From Phlegmacium glaucopus (taxonomy: Eukaryota; Basidiomycota; Agaricomycetes; Agaricales; Cortinariaceae), in the NCBI GenBank assembly GCA_015039465.1, contig MU130492.1, positions 62,001 through 126,000 of the forward strand: a DNA stretch of 64,000 nt, in the 5' to 3' direction. Every line of letters starts with the position of its first letter. Within the stretch, counting starts at the first letter, position 1. The notes under the pieces were generated by a model. It was not told where the DNA came from, did no database searches, and saw only the letters and a list, made by a program, of their open reading frames with translations. This document shows positions 29,930 to 42,900 of this stretch, one piece after another. Both the position numbers and the translations under genes were made by a program.

Positions 29930-31325
29930 CTACTTCGACGGCACTCGGGCAACACCCTGGTTTAACATGACCAACCAATCGTCGAGGTCCTTCAGCATTG
30001 TGAAGTCCAAAGAGACAGCTGGCTCCCCATATTCAGTTTTATCCTGCTCATATATCACTTCATGTGCGCTAATATCCAGTGGATTTCAACAGGGGTCTCT
30101 GATTATCAACAAAAAAACACATACATTTGGAGCTTGTGAGAAGTGTCATATTTCGTTCTCATTTCTTTGAGCTGATTGTCAACTTCTACCCAGAATGCAT
30201 CCTCCCCTGTATTTCGTGTTGCTTTTGTTGCACGGAATTTCTTCCATTCACGCCGCTGGATTTGGGGCATCAGGTCAGCTTCAATTTTTTTTTTTGGGAT
30301 CAGTAACTCACAACAAATGCTATACGGATGTATAGGGCTGCAGACGCTTTTGCTTTGGATGATCCAATGCAAGCCTTGGTTAATGTTGCGATGTCTTTTT
30401 TATCCTCCAATCCTTTTACGATCTGATTGACATTTGGGCTTGGTAATCCAGTTTTTTCACTATCAAAGCTGTTACTCACCTCGCTCTTTAAGGTGTGACG
30501 CCCATTGGTTAAGGCCTTTCCAATGATTCCAAGAACAAGCTCTCGTCGACCAAGATCATGGGGGGCTGGAAGATCCGAGACATTCAGCTGTCGCATGACA
30601 TCCTGGTATCCTCTGTAAGTCAACATTTGACTACGTATGGCAGCACCATACTCACATAAATCAGTACTGGCAACTCTGGAGATCGATAAGCAGCTAGGCT
30701 TGGTGAGCGGATTGCCACCGCTGCGTATTCTTGGGCAGTTGTCTATATATTATTTATTTTGTAAGTTCAGCTGTATTCTATGTATTATTGTGTTGTCTGA
30801 CCTTCAACGTGTCAGGTACTTTGTATTGAGCTTTTCTATCTTCAACCAAGGCACGAACACCATCTTGTATCTGAAGAAGAGCAACATATGACATAAAATT
30901 TCGCTCTATCACGTCTGGTGTCTTGTCCATATTCAGAATGTGTACAAATTTTCAATTATGATGATGAATTTACTTACCTTCAGAAATTTGTCTGTGTCGG
31001 CATCCGATTCTTGTGATAACCCTTTATGCTTTTTGTACTCACGTCCCATTTCCAATGTGTATACAGCGAAGCCAGGGAAGAGGCGATCAAGTGTTACATC
31101 GTCACCTGTTCCAATATGTGGCGAGTTTGAGTAATGAGGAGTCATTGACCCGTCCCCTAGTTCAAAATCTTCTCGGCTTCGTACTGTTCCTCGAGGCCAT
31201 GCATCAGACCCTGCATATGGGCCTATCTCACTGCTGGGTTCCATCTCAGAACTGGTTTCAGAACGAGCAGCTATTCTTGCGCGGATAAGTGCTTCAACCG
31301 GGTCTTCTTCATTTTGAGTGGCCAT
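29930..31325 (-). CDS. Accessory gene 1 of Plavaka-like element
   Basis: Seven exons (31325-30978, 30921-30802, 30742-30656, 30602-30480, 30422-30312, 30255-30125, 30068-29930), all junctions in phase, 352 aa. It starts MATQNEEDPVEALIRARIAA and ends LNQGVARVPSK. The N-terminal ~95 residues are acidic and Ser-rich. The rest looks alpha-helical (PDVIERNFMSYVALLQIQD; WKKFRATKATRNTGEDAFWV). No domain recognised. It is divergent from the transposase gene, with ~136 bp between the start codons, so they may share a promoter. Intact structure inside a transposon suggests a role in transposition, such as a DNA-binding partner. An upstream in-frame Met (31397) is possible. Confidence 0.7.
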
Positions 31326-31461
31326 GATGATCAGAGATTGCCAGGAAGAGATCAAATTTTCAGGTTGCTGCAATTGTTGTTGAAATCTGAGAGGCACGTG
31401 TTTTGGCCTGCCTGCTCAGTCGTTTTTAAACTCTCTGTCTTTTGACATTTACCAAACCAGG

Positions 31462-34400
31462 ATGGGCCGCAGGAAGAACGAGTCCACAGTAGACCCTGGT
31501 AAGTAACTTCTTATCTTTCTTTAATATATATATATTGATGTTATGTCTCAGATGCAGTATTCAATGAAACACAAAGCAAAGTCACCTGTCTCGCCTGTAA
31601 AGAAGCTCAACAAGCTGATTCCTTTACTTGGATTGCTTCATCTTCCTGGACTTCCCATGTCAAGTCTAGAACTCATTCCGAATCTCTTAAGATTCGCAAT
31701 CACAATCAACAGACTGCGATTCAAGCCCGAAATCAGTATCTTAATCTCTATAGTGGAAATACAGTAAGCCTCACCCAGCCACCGGCAACAAATATTGGAC
31801 AAGCACCACCACCTAGATACGGCTTCTCTGGTGACGACATTAATGGTATCAATTCCAACAACTTCAGCTTTGATGATATCGAGCGAGATCACTACTTTCA
31901 GGTCTCAGGTTCAGGCGCTCCAGTCGAAGAGGTGGTTTTCCAGGAGCAGCTGGCACTGGAGATTGACCGCTTACACCTTGAGACCCTTGATGAAGAATTT
32001 GAAGGAGCTGAGGATGTAACGGTCCCTTGCATGGCAGAAGAGTTCCGTGCATTCGGTTAGCAATCTCTCACTCTATCATGACTCCAAATAACTTCAACAC
32101 CTTTCCAGGCTTTGATGAGGCTGATGAGGATGATATTCATGAGGAATTCACAGGTGTACCTGCAAATCATGACTATGCGCCTTATCCAAACAAAACGGTA
32201 GGTCTGATTCAGCATGTTTGGCTTAAATCATGTCTTACCGAAATATTATATATAGATGTGCTTCTTAGATATTTTGGATAATCTACCAAGAATGCGACTG
32301 TCATCCAGCCAGCTCAAAATGGTCCTATGGGTGATGCGTGAATGTGGAGCCAAGGATGTGCCATCTTTTAAGGCATTTCGGTCAATGCAGAAGCATGTTC
32401 GTGATTTGTGTGGCATGACAATCCGCTCTTCGACCTCAGATCTTGGCAATCTGTTCTACACAACAGACATCCGAGAGCTCGTCAAAAAGGTAAGATACAT
32501 GAAATGTTTCCTCTTGCACGAGATTAATGTGACCCTCTTTCTTTCCAGGACTTTGCAAACCCTGAGGTAGCACCACATATCCAGCCGTTTCCTGAGGATG
32601 TGGATGGTGGTCCAATTTCGGAGATGTGGCAAGTTCCCAACGGAAGATGGTATGAAATTCCCGACGATAAGCGCATGCCGTCCATCCTGGAACAGAATAA
32701 GCATTATTATATTCATGAGGTTGCTGAGTTGTTTGATGGGCAATGGGTAATTCCGCATCTTTGGATTATGCATCATGGTGAAACAAAAGCCAATTGTTAT
32801 CGTGTCATCCATGATACTGGGGTATGTTTTTTCAATTTAATTGTACAACCTGCCAGCTGATTTCTTGGTCCCATCCGAGTGCCTGTAAAGGACTTTTCAC
32901 GGAATCATGAGGAGCTGGTTTTGCAAAATGGTGGTCCATTGGCTTTCCGCAGTATGTTGCACTTTGCGCAATCATTGGAAATTGATCTGATACTGTTTTA
33001 GTGGAAGATGAAGGATACGCTAAAAGAATTCCTAACTGTAATCGTGCAATTGACAATGGAGAAGACTTATACACCATCTGGCTGTCTATCTGGGCCGATG
33101 ACGTGTCCGGTGCTCAATCCAAGCAATATCAGAAGCATATCAACATATACATGTTCAATGCAAATTTACCAGGTCGCTTACTGCAACAGGAATACTTTAT
33201 TCGCTTTATTTCAACATCTCCAAATGCATCTGCATTAGAGCAGTTCCGGCCAATCATATCCGATCTCAAGTACGTGTACATTTGAGTTAACAAATTCTCA
33301 AGTGAATGATAGACACTTAATACACCTTATTAGGTCGACTCATTTATCTCCAGTTCGATGCATCAATGTGGCTACCCAGCGTCCTTGTAGCTTTATAATT
33401 CTCATTGCCAATTTACCCGCAGACAACCCTCAGCAATCAGAAGAGACCTCACATATTGGTCACGGAGGTCTCTGTAAGTGCCGAGAATGCACAGTGGGGC
33501 GAGAGAAAGGCTTTACAGCCACTCCAGATGGGTATTATGAATTTTATGAGGCAAGTCATTTAAAATTGGTATTTGTTTTCATGTCTCAACTGTCCTTGAA
33601 TTGTAGCCTGGCCCTCCGAGAGACGTTAACCAAATCAGGGCATGCGTTCTTGAACAAATACGTCTAGCAACCTTAGGAGTAGAGTCGCATGTTTCATCGC
33701 TCCAGACAAGCACAGGCGTGAAAGACAAGATTGCACAACATTGGATCGATATTCTTATCTCAAACTCGCGAGCGATGCAGGCTGCCGAGCCCGAAAAATG
33801 TAAGAATATTATCTCAGATGAGCTCTTGGCATGGCTTGGGACGCAAACAGAGCTACCTTACAATCCCTTGCTAAACGTTGAATGTATGTGCTTTCATCTG
33901 AAATTTACTGGTGTTCTTGTTTGATGTTTGATTATTATAGTCCTGGACCCATCACAGGATACCTTGGTCGAGATTCTTCATACCATTCTCCTTGGAATTG
34001 AGAAATATGCGTGGTATGAACTCCATTCAAACTGGTCAACCCACCAGCAGGATCTTTTTACTGTGCGCCTCCAGGCCACAAATACGGATGCTCTGAATAT
34101 CCCACCCATCCGAGCGGCATATATCATGCAGTACCGAAACGGGTTAATTGGAAAACACTTCAAGACTCTTATGCAAACAAGTATCTTTCACATCCACGAC
34201 CTGGTATCCCCAGAACAATTTAAGATGGTACAAGCTATTGGGGAGCTAGGTCCAGTTCTTTGGGCTTCGAGTATTGATAACATGGATTTGTACCTGGTAA
34301 GAATTGATATGAGGTTGATAGCATCTTCCTGTTCCGATGTTGATTGATGACTCTAGGATGACCTAAAAGTGCTGATTGACAATGTCTTGGATGCTTTTTC

Positions 34401-35671
34401 CTTGATAGATCCAGCCAAAATTCTCATAAAAATCAAACTTCATGTATTGGTTCATTTGATGGCAAATATCCGCAGACGTGGTCCTGCAGTGCGATTTTCG
34501 ACTGAGGTTTTCGAATGCTTCAATGCTATATTCCGACTGTGCTCTGTTCTGAGCAATCATCAAGCCCCGAGTCGTGATATCGCCCTGAAATTTGTGAACC
34601 TTGACAGTGTGAAACATATTCTCAGCGGTGGCTACTGGCTTCAGGATGGACAAATCACTCAAGCTGGACGCGACGTCCAAAGTCTTATGTCGCGTGTCTC
34701 TATCTTGCAAAAACACTTCGGTTGGGCACCAAAATCTGCATGGGTTCCTGGTGCTGTCCGTCCAGTCGCAAAGAACAAGCGGAAAGTCTGTCGTGCTGAG
34801 CACCTGGATTTCCTGAATAGTTTGGTGACACCAGGGCTGAAGCTTCAACAAGACTCAGAATGGGTTGTCGGCTTGTCAGCTCATAGTGTCTCAGGAGATC
34901 AGTGTGTTATTGGGTCTTGGGCAGTCCTGCGGGTCGATGAAGTGAGCTGCTTGATTTTTGTGACCATTGTTGTATACTAATTTTTTGTTGATATAGATTG
35001 GCAAACCAATCATTGCCCGTATTAGCAAAATCTATGCAATGGCGCACGCATCTACGAATTCACCTGGCCTTCTTGTTGCGGAAATATTTGAACTCGGCGA
35101 GGCACTTCATTTTAAATACGGCCTGCCTGTCCTCCGTCCTTCAGTTGAAACAAATAATGCCATTGTTGTGTTGTCGACTGTACATACTTCCCTATCCACC
35201 AAATGAAACACTGACAATAAAATTCGTACCCAGGCCCTCCAATTTACATTCAATGTCCAGCACGACTGTCAAGCACACAAATGTGAACCCACAGGATCCA
35301 CTCGCCAATTACAGGAGCGCCAGGAAACCAACCGCGTAATTCGGTCAATTGTGCATAAGGACGACACCAACTTCATAATCAATTTACATGCCCTCCACAA
35401 TGCGACATTATTACGGAAATTCCTTCCCAGATATATGACAGTGCCTCGGCCACTGTTTCTGGATCGTCGCAAACGCTTGGATGAGCTGGGGGTCAAAATT
35501 ACAGAGCAGATGCTGGCGAAGAAGGCTGCCACAACTGCAAAAGCAGCTGAGACACGAAAAAAGAATAACCAGGCCAAAGCTGCTGCTGCTGCTGCAAAGG
35601 CGGGTGAGGAAGTTGACAACATTGACAATGCTGAGGGTGAAACGGTTGGAGGGAAGCGACAAAGACGATAG
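31462..35671 (+). CDS. Plavaka-like transposase
   Basis: Thirteen exons (31462-31498, 31552-32055, 32109-32197, 32256-32489, 32549-32821, 32891-32951, 33002-33269, 33334-33550, 33607-33883, 33941-34296, 34357-34941, 34997-35179, 35234-35671) stay in phase, giving 1173 aa. Intron 8 appears to be GC-AG (GCAAGT donor). The N-terminus has a zinc-finger-like C-x2-C...H-x5-H (CLACKEA...HVKSRTH). Family hallmarks are WADDVSGAQSKQYQKH, NANLPGRLLQQE, the Cys cluster CKCRECTVG, NGLIGKHFK and RRRGPAVRFSTEVFECFN. The C-terminus is a Lys/Ala-rich helix ending KRQRR, a possible nuclear signal. DDE catalysis is inferred from the family. Confidence 0.82.
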
Positions 35672-35697
35672 TATTATTATTGTGTCTACCATCAGAA

Positions 35698-36798
35698 TTA
35701 AATATTCAGCTGAAATTTATGGGTAGCTTCCCTATGTACAGCTTCTAACTTCCGAGCCTCCAACCTCCGTGCCTTCTCTCGTTGAAGCTGAATGGCAGTG
35801 TTCATACCATTGACCCAAGCTAGGTGGAATGGATCTTGAGGATTTGGGTTAAAGGTTTCATGGCCGTGCACACGAAGGACTTCATGGATGAGTTGTACCG
35901 TGAGCGCGTCATCAGATGGCATGAAGTTAGGCAAGTTAATTGATTTTAACTCCTGGATTATGTTAGAACGAGTCAGTAAAGTCAAAGTGCAGGATTCATA
36001 CCACCTGATATGCAGCTGCTCTTTTCTCATTTTCCTCGCCCTCAATGGCCTCCCGGATCTCCTTCCTTCGCAACCAAAGTTCGTGGACAAGCGCTGCCCG
36101 CAGATGGAAGTAGTCGGCATAGGAATCTGGCTCATCATGGACTTGTAGATGGAGATTGATGAGATCCCTGACGATATGTCGGCATCTGGCATCATCACTG
36201 GGTTGCGAGATTGGAAGTTGGATTCTGTCTAGAATCTAAAAGAATAAGTAGTGATTATTAACTTCAACAATTGAGAGCATAGAATGCGCCATACTTGTGA
36301 TATAAACAGCCGGCGCTGCTCAATTTTCATAAGCTCAGGTTGCTTTGTGTCTTCAATACTGTTGGTGCCGACACCAGTGTTTTGAGCGTCAAACTCGTTG
36401 TCTGAGCCTGGTGCTGGGAATTTGTAAAAACGAGGATCTTCGGAGTAAGAGGCTTGAGGCCTGGAAGACTAGAGAGAGGGTGCTCAGATGTGAGATGATA
36501 ACAAGAGGCCAAAGCTTACCTTGGCTGGTGGCTGGTGCAAGTCATCCTCACTGATCAAAAAGCCAAGCGAGACATCCTCTATAGACATCACGGGTGAGGA
36601 AGGAAGAGTTGTCAATGGGCTGGGAGGGTAAGGCCAGATCGTTTCTGGAGAATCTGCCATAACATTAAGATTGATCAATAACGATAGTTTTGTAAAAGCC
36701 AAAAAGAATTTTATACCTTGACAATGGTGGACAGGATGTCCAGCCAGATATTCTATGGTTAACAAAGCCAGTGGGCATGAGGAGAATTGTGCATACAT
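35698..36798 (-). CDS. Accessory gene 2 of Plavaka-like element
   Basis: Five exons (36798-36717, 36653-36520, 36468-36295, 36235-36005, 35952-35698) in phase, 291 aa. It starts MYAQFSSCPLALLTIEYLAG and ends HREATHKFQLNI. Visible parts are a Pro/Ser-rich linker (ETIWPYPPSPLTTLPS), the helical HIVRDLINLHLQVHDEP, and a basic coiled region RRREIREAIEGEENEKR. The open frame extends a little upstream of this Met (AFDLVRDVLR), so a further 5' exon is possible. Tail-to-tail with the transposase, 26 bp apart. Function not recognised. Confidence 0.65.
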
Positions 36799-37130
36799 CC
36801 TGAGGACATCGCGAACCAGGTCAAAGGCATATTCGATATTGAGGTCAGCCAGATATCAACTTAGAACCTCAAGTGTGTATCATCACAACGTCACACAGAT
36901 ACCAACAGCTAAAATCTCACATGAACATCAATTTCGTATCTAGTCGATATTTCTACGTTTCCTCTCAGAAACATCATCTGCAAGAGGTCATAAGGAACTC
37001 AAGCAGGGTTGGTGGTGTAGGTAATTCATGTGTTCCAGTCACATGTGCCAGTGGTTCTTTAACCAAACAGGACCAAATTCAGGCCTTTGTATTTAACTAT
37101 TTACACTCCCTTGGTGCCTTCAACGCTACA

Positions 37131-39397
37131 ATGGCCGAAAGTCCTCGCTTCATGCGCACCAATATGCTGAATAATCTCGCAGAATCTAATGTATATTCCA
37201 GTAGAAATGCGATCAAGGACGATCTGGAAAATAAAATCGCTTACAATGACGCGACCGTGTTCAAACGTCTGCGCGTTGATCAAGTTGACGATAATTTCGT
37301 CTCAACCTGCGCAGCATCCATCCAAGCTAATTATACGGAGGATATCAGTATTTTAAAGGAATTGGTAAAACAAGCTTCACAGAAGACACACGATGACTTG
37401 GAGGCCGAAGAGGTCTGGGATAAGGCCAACGATAAAAACAAGGAGCAGAGTGGTAATCATGGATCAGTAGAAGAGAAAAAAATGTATGCACCCTTGGTGC
37501 GCAATATTCTCCCCAATTTTTGTTTCCTCTGCTCAGTCTTCTTCATTTCAGGTACGGTTGTTCAGTTATATAGCCAACTTCGGTCACGCAGCCACACCCC
37601 GTGAATTCCAGAAGACAAACAGCATACTCAAAGCGGATGTGCCTCACACATTTGGCTTCCCCAGCTGCAGTCCCGATATCACGGTTTCCCCGCATGGAGT
37701 AGAGGCATCCAAGTCCAAATTATGGCGCCATAGAGATGCTTTCGGTGAAGTAAAGCCCACAAAGAACCAAGGACCGTACTCTGGGATGTCAGACACAATA
37801 CCTGCAATCGTGACTCAATCTGCTGACTACGCGCGCCTTTTCATGTCTGCTCGACCTTTCATGCTCTTCTGTGTAGGGATCTTGATCTTTGGAACAGAAT
37901 TCTGTGTTGCAATTTTTGATCGCGGTGGAGTCACACTTTCCCCCGCCTACGATATGTTCGAAGATATGGAGACCTTTATTCGCGTTGTGCGGAGCATTGC
38001 GTGCAACCTATCGATCGTGGAATTAGGCTTTGATCCTACAGTTTGCGTTTTGACTGATAAGGCGACCCAGAGACTCACTGGGAACTCGAAGTACCCATCT
38101 GCCGTGATTTCGTCCTGTGGCAGTGACCCTCGTGAATGGTGCACTATTGGCCCTCCAATATGGACATCTTTATCCTTATTGGGTCGTGGTACCAACGTCT
38201 GGCGTGTTCATGCATATGCTTTGAGTGTCAATCAGGATCCGATCTTGCATGGGGACGAGATGATCATGAAGACAGCATGGCGCAGCAGTGCCAGAACTTC
38301 GGAGTCCGATATCTACTCAGTGGTCGAAAATCATCCTAAAGGACTAGCGAAGTTCATATGCGGCGGTGATGTTAGGTATGCTAGAAATCCCATCACTGTG
38401 AAGAATATGCGTAGTCAAGCCGTCCATGATTTGGATGTTGATCCTCCAAATGCGGTTCTCCATCGTCTCATCCTTGGTACCGTCGGCCGTCCCCTATGGG
38501 AGTACACGTCAGAGAGCGATCTATTAAGTGGTTTCCGTGATGCCATCCTTGGTAAACTGCTTCTTAAAATCAGCTTAATCATTACTCATTATCTTATAGC
38601 ACACAAGTCACTATGTGATCAAGGCATCCTCCATCGCGACATCAGTGCTGGTAACGTGATGCTAATCGAGGCTCAAAATACTGAACTCCGAGGCTTCATC
38701 ACTGACTTGGAGTTTGCTCGTATCGAAGGCTCCACTCTGAGAGAAAGGACTGTAGAAGGCCCCGCTATCCCACAAAAGAAATATGCCGACCAAGGGGGGT
38801 CTTATACAACGACAGAGTCCGCAATTCGCACGCACACCACCTTTCAATCAACAGTGACGATTAAGAAGGGTGCAGGTATGACGGTATGCAATCTTTACGC
38901 AGAAAGCTTCTTTCTCTGGTTGGAAATATTTTTCATAGGGAACAGCTCAATTCATGAGCTGGCGCATCTTGTCGCAGTCCTTTTTTCGTGCCCCCATACG
39001 TGTCGTGCACGAAGCAAGCGATGACATCGAATCGTTTATTTGGGTACTCTCGTACTCCGTCATGCGCAATCTTTACCGTCAGGCTTCCGACCACTCAGCG
39101 TCGAAAGAAGTCAAGGACGAGCGTGAAAGCTTACGAGACACATTTAATCTAGCCTTCGGTCAAACCACTCCCAAGGCCATCGCTGCTCAAAGGCAAAGTA
39201 AGTCTGATTGCCTGAATTTTCCAGGATATTTTGATGTCGAAAACATAATCACGAGCTTCATGAGCGATGCTCTTAAATCTCTTTTCGGAGATCTCAAGAA
39301 GCTTGTACACCTCATCGATTCCAGACCTTTGACCCACGATGCTCTTCTTACAGTGGTTAACAAAGCCATCGATAGTTTGCCAAAGAAAATTCAATAG
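37131..39397 (+). CDS. FunK1-type protein kinase, copy 2
   Basis: Four exons (37131-37496, 37552-38551, 38600-38883, 38939-39397) in phase, 702 aa. A close paralogue of the gene at 26161, with the same landmarks: DEMIMKTAWR, ILHRDISAGN, ITDLEFARI (LDF changed to LEF, Asp kept), HEASDDIESFIWVLSY. It starts MAESPRFMRTNMLNNLAES, ten or so residues before the copy 1 start. The intron 1 donor is GTGCGC, weaker than GTATGC in copy 1. Its upstream module is split by the 8.2-kb transposon ending at 37020, ~110 bp from the start codon, which may alter its expression. Confidence 0.85.
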
Positions 39398-41000
39398 CTA
39401 CTCTCTTGCCTCTATTTACCATTGGAATGTTGCAGTCCGGACTTTTGTGATTATGTAGAATACTACTAAACTTGTCACCTGTTCGAGTCTTTAAATATAA
39501 CAAGAAATCATAAGAAATCATGATAGCAAGTTATTACAGAAACGAAATTATTATCGAGATAAAGATGAATTTATCAATAGCAAACAAAAAGAAAAGAAAG
39601 GAGAATCGTTTGTTATCATGCATCTTTGACCTTCCAAAACTCAGCAGCAGCAGCAACGCTAAGTAGCACCACTCCAATGGCAATTTGGACATTAAGACGA
39701 CTGACAGAACTGCCCTGAGGTTTTGTAGGAGAGGCTTGGGAGAAGCTGAACAATATATCCTGTCGTCAAATAAAAAATAAAAAAAGTCAATTAATTGTTA
39801 CAAACGGAAGATTATTCAAGCCACCCCTTCTTCTTTTGCAGATATAACCTTCTTCCCCAATAGCAAACGGTGAGTTCATCGTCCTCTACGCACATGTCCA
39901 CCTCCTCAAGATCAACCCCCTTCCTACTGTACAAATGTGTTCCAAGCCTCAGGTATGACACCAGAACAGTAATGTTGTAAAGGAAACATAAGCAATATCA
40001 CTGAGCGCCGATGGCGAATACCTAAGATTAAACAGAAGCTATAATGTATAGTTTACAGGTAGAAAGGCCTGCCTTGTTTGAAGAACGAAGCGATGAAACG
40101 AGGAATGCCTAGCTAGTAGGAACAGCTAAAGACATACGGAGAACAGCAACGGTGTTCTGTGTATCCCAAAAATAGGCTTCGAAGTCTCAGCCACGATTTC
40201 AGCTTGGAGAATAAGGCAGCCAGGGTGAAAACTGGGGTGAATGGTGCGTTCAAGTAATGCCACACAGCAAAGCCTGCAAAGCCTCAGGTTCAAATCAAGT
40301 GTTGCGTTAGGGAACGAGCACCGGAAAGTGATCGCGACAACAGCTCGTAAACAGCAACAGCAAATTACCACCATGATAGCAGCATAGGCCGCGTTCTGGG
40401 GAGTAATGCCCCGATAACATGATCACAGTAGCAGAAGAACGTTATGATAGCAGCAACAGTGTATCGTTCTCAGGAGCCATACCCGATAAAATGAACACAC
40501 AAGAATTGGGAGGTGGAACAGCATTAACGATTGATCACCATGGTAACCGGCACAACATCGTTTCTATTGGGCAAAACCTCCAGAAAAAGGAACACACATG
40601 TTACTGGAACCACTGGAGAGGAGATCGATCGCTTAGAAATAAACGAATGGCGAATGGAACAACTATGATACCTGCAAGATATTCTTTTTCATGACGCAGA
40701 GAGAAGACACACTTCAGAAAAACTCACATTTCAACCTTTTTTTCTCCCCTACATTCGCATCAAAAGAGCCTGAGGGTGTGGAAGAAGTCGTTGAATGTAA
40801 CGAACCGCGTCTTTTCTCATCTATGCTTACCTCAGCTTTACTTTTCTTTATTCATGACTTATTTCCTTCCAGCCGGCTACCGCGTTAGCCTATAGTATCT
40901 ACCAAAGAATCACAAGCTTGCTTACTCACCTCTTCTATATTTAAAAACAATCATTCTATTCTTCGGACTCCGCTATCTAAGTACATGATAGAGTATATTT
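39398..41000. other. Mostly empty; possible small minus exons
   Basis: Two minus-strand stretches look coding but were not joined into a gene. 39940-39840 reads LEEVDMCVEDDELTVCYWGR. 39757-39625 reads VSRLNVQIAIGVVLLSVAAA, a hydrophobic tail that could be a C-terminal membrane anchor. 40650-40800 is a truncated copy of the segmental repeat unit of 18-25 kb. The remainder shows no element or gene. Confidence 0.25.
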
Positions 41001-41019
41001 TGTCTATGATAGGTTGCAG

Positions 41020-41745
41020 AACCCAGTTTCTGAAGAGTTCTATAAGCTGGAAGTCTTAAAAATTGCAATTTAACAGGGATTTAGGTGGGTTTTGCTTAAT
41101 TGTAGGGTTCTAAGTATGAAATAAAATAATGAAATTCTTCAGGAATATTTTTGACACACCATAGATAATTTTTGGTACAGGAATAGCTACAAAGACCAGT
41201 TTATGAACAGTTCTATAGGCTGGAAGTTTCAAATTTGCATTGGAATTGGCACTAGCTCACTCATTTTTAAGGGCTTGAGTGTGAAATAAAGAATTCTAAC
41301 TCCTGGGAGATGTTTGTAATACATGGTACACTATTTTGTGTCAGTAATATGAGATACAGAAACCAGTTTTAGATGTGTTCTATAGGCTAGAAGTTGCCAA
41401 CACTGGATTTTAGCAGAAATTTGGGTGGAAACTGATCATTTATAAGGGTCTGGGTGTGAAAGAAAAAATATAATTGCTGAGAAATATGAAAAATACATAT
41501 TAGAACATTTCACATCACCAAGACAAGTTACATATACCAGTTTCTGAAGTGTTAAGTTGCAAAAATGCCATTTTGGCAGGTATTTGGGTAGAAATTGTTC
41601 ATTTGCAAGGTCCTGAGTGTGCAATAAAATAAAATAACTGCTGGAAAATATTTAAAATACATAGTAGAGAATTTCACATCACCAAAACATGTTGCAGAAA
41701 TGAATAATTAAAGTGTTATATTGCCTGGAAGTTTCAGTCCATCAG
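41020..41745. repeat. Diverged ~170-bp tandem repeat
   Basis: Four to five units marked by CCAGTTT...GTTCTATAGGCTGGAAGTT-type sequence. CCAGT landmarks fall at about 41022, 41196, 41363 and 41537, so the period is 167-174 bp. Each unit also has a GGG(C/T)CTGAGTGTGAAAT(A)AA segment. Units are well diverged, so the array is old. Confidence 0.6.
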
Positions 41746-42796
41746 ATAAAGAAAGCATAGCCACCTCAAAAAACCACTTGATTACCATTTTTATGATCAA
41801 AATTCATTCACTATATATTCCTATGATGCTATAATACATTTATCATACAAAATAAATCATCCAGGATGATGCAGAATGAGCAAGCTATGTTTCAAGTGTT
41901 TCACACTCTGTCACGCATTTGGCAATGTGTCGTGACATAATGCTGCCAAATCCATAACAGGCCCAATCCAGATTAAATCTACATAATTACTTAAGCAGTC
42001 TAGACTTTAATCATTCCCACCCCGTAAATTTCTATAAATGCTTCAGTGAAACTTGGACACTCGAAGGTCCTAGCTTACTTACGTAACACTAGTGACCTCC
42101 AAATAAATTGGCTGAAGCAGCCGAAGCAGGAGCTGTGCCTAACTAGAAATACATGGATGTTACATGAGAGAAAGGTGGCAGTAGGAAATTACAGAAGAGA
42201 TGATGGAAAAAATAAAATAGTAATACAAAGATAGAGATGAGAAAAAGATAAGGGAGAGGAGGGTGGGCGAAGGAAAAGATGGATTAGGTAGGCGAGAGAA
42301 TTAAACTGCTAATAGATAAAATAACGAGGCTACTCTGCAATACTGAGGTCAGAAAGAGTGCTGAGAGTGCGAGTGACGATATGCTCACCTGCGCTGTGAC
42401 CATAGAGAGGTGAGACAGCAGCGCCCGGTTCACTGGCTCTCGACCTTCATGTCTCAGCACAGCCTCAGCCAAACAATGGCACCGCGCCGAGACGGCCTCA
42501 AGTCAGTCGATAATGTGTGAGAGGCAGCGAGGGGACAATCTACGAGAATCGCCCCTGAGCGATGGCTGCCAGAATGTAGCTGACATGCAAGGTGCTGCCA
42601 GTTCGAAAAGGGCGCACGTGATGGCGCAGAGGCCTCCGAAAAGCCTCCTTACCCTCGGAACCTGCCTTTACGTCGAACACTCAAAGGTCTAGCTTACTTA
42701 CGTAAGACTCATAACCTACCGGTCACAGTCATCACTCCTGTCACATTGAAGGAGGCCGCACCTTAATGTGGCCACTTGGAAGTAAAAAATTCGTGT
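41746..42796. other. No gene; ~30-bp direct repeat pair
   Basis: No gene recognised. GGTC(C)TAGCTTACTTACGTAA occurs at about 42065-42084 and again near 42688-42706, in slightly diverged 30-bp contexts ~620 bp apart, possibly the ends of an unidentified insertion. The interval 42480-42660 is comparatively CG-rich. Confidence 0.3.
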
Positions 42797-42900
42797 TAAG
42801 CTTACTACATAGATGTTTTTTTTTTGGGCAGTGAAGTATGCCTTGATATAAAGGAATGAAAAAAGAAAAAAATCTTTGCCCAGATCAGAGACTTTCCCCC

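Larger units (their letters stand above)
28791..37020 (+). mobile_element. Plavaka-like DNA transposon with three genes
   Basis: 8230 bp. The ends match as inverted repeats (CTACACCACCAAACCTGC versus CTACACCACCAACCCTGC) and are flanked by GT on both sides, a 2-bp duplication. Contents: a minus-strand gene (29930-31325), a plus-strand transposase gene (31462-35671) and a second minus-strand gene (35698-36798), all with intact splice sites. The host sequence left (to ~28710) and right (from ~37024) is one upstream module of the kinase at 37131, so the element landed there. Plavaka elements are CACTA-related and abundant in Agaricomycetes. Probably capable of transposition. Confidence 0.75.

Noticed and set aside
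41020..41745. CRISPR-like array
   Set aside because: The similarity covers whole ~170-bp diverged units, not short identical repeats with unique spacers, and the organism is a eukaryote.
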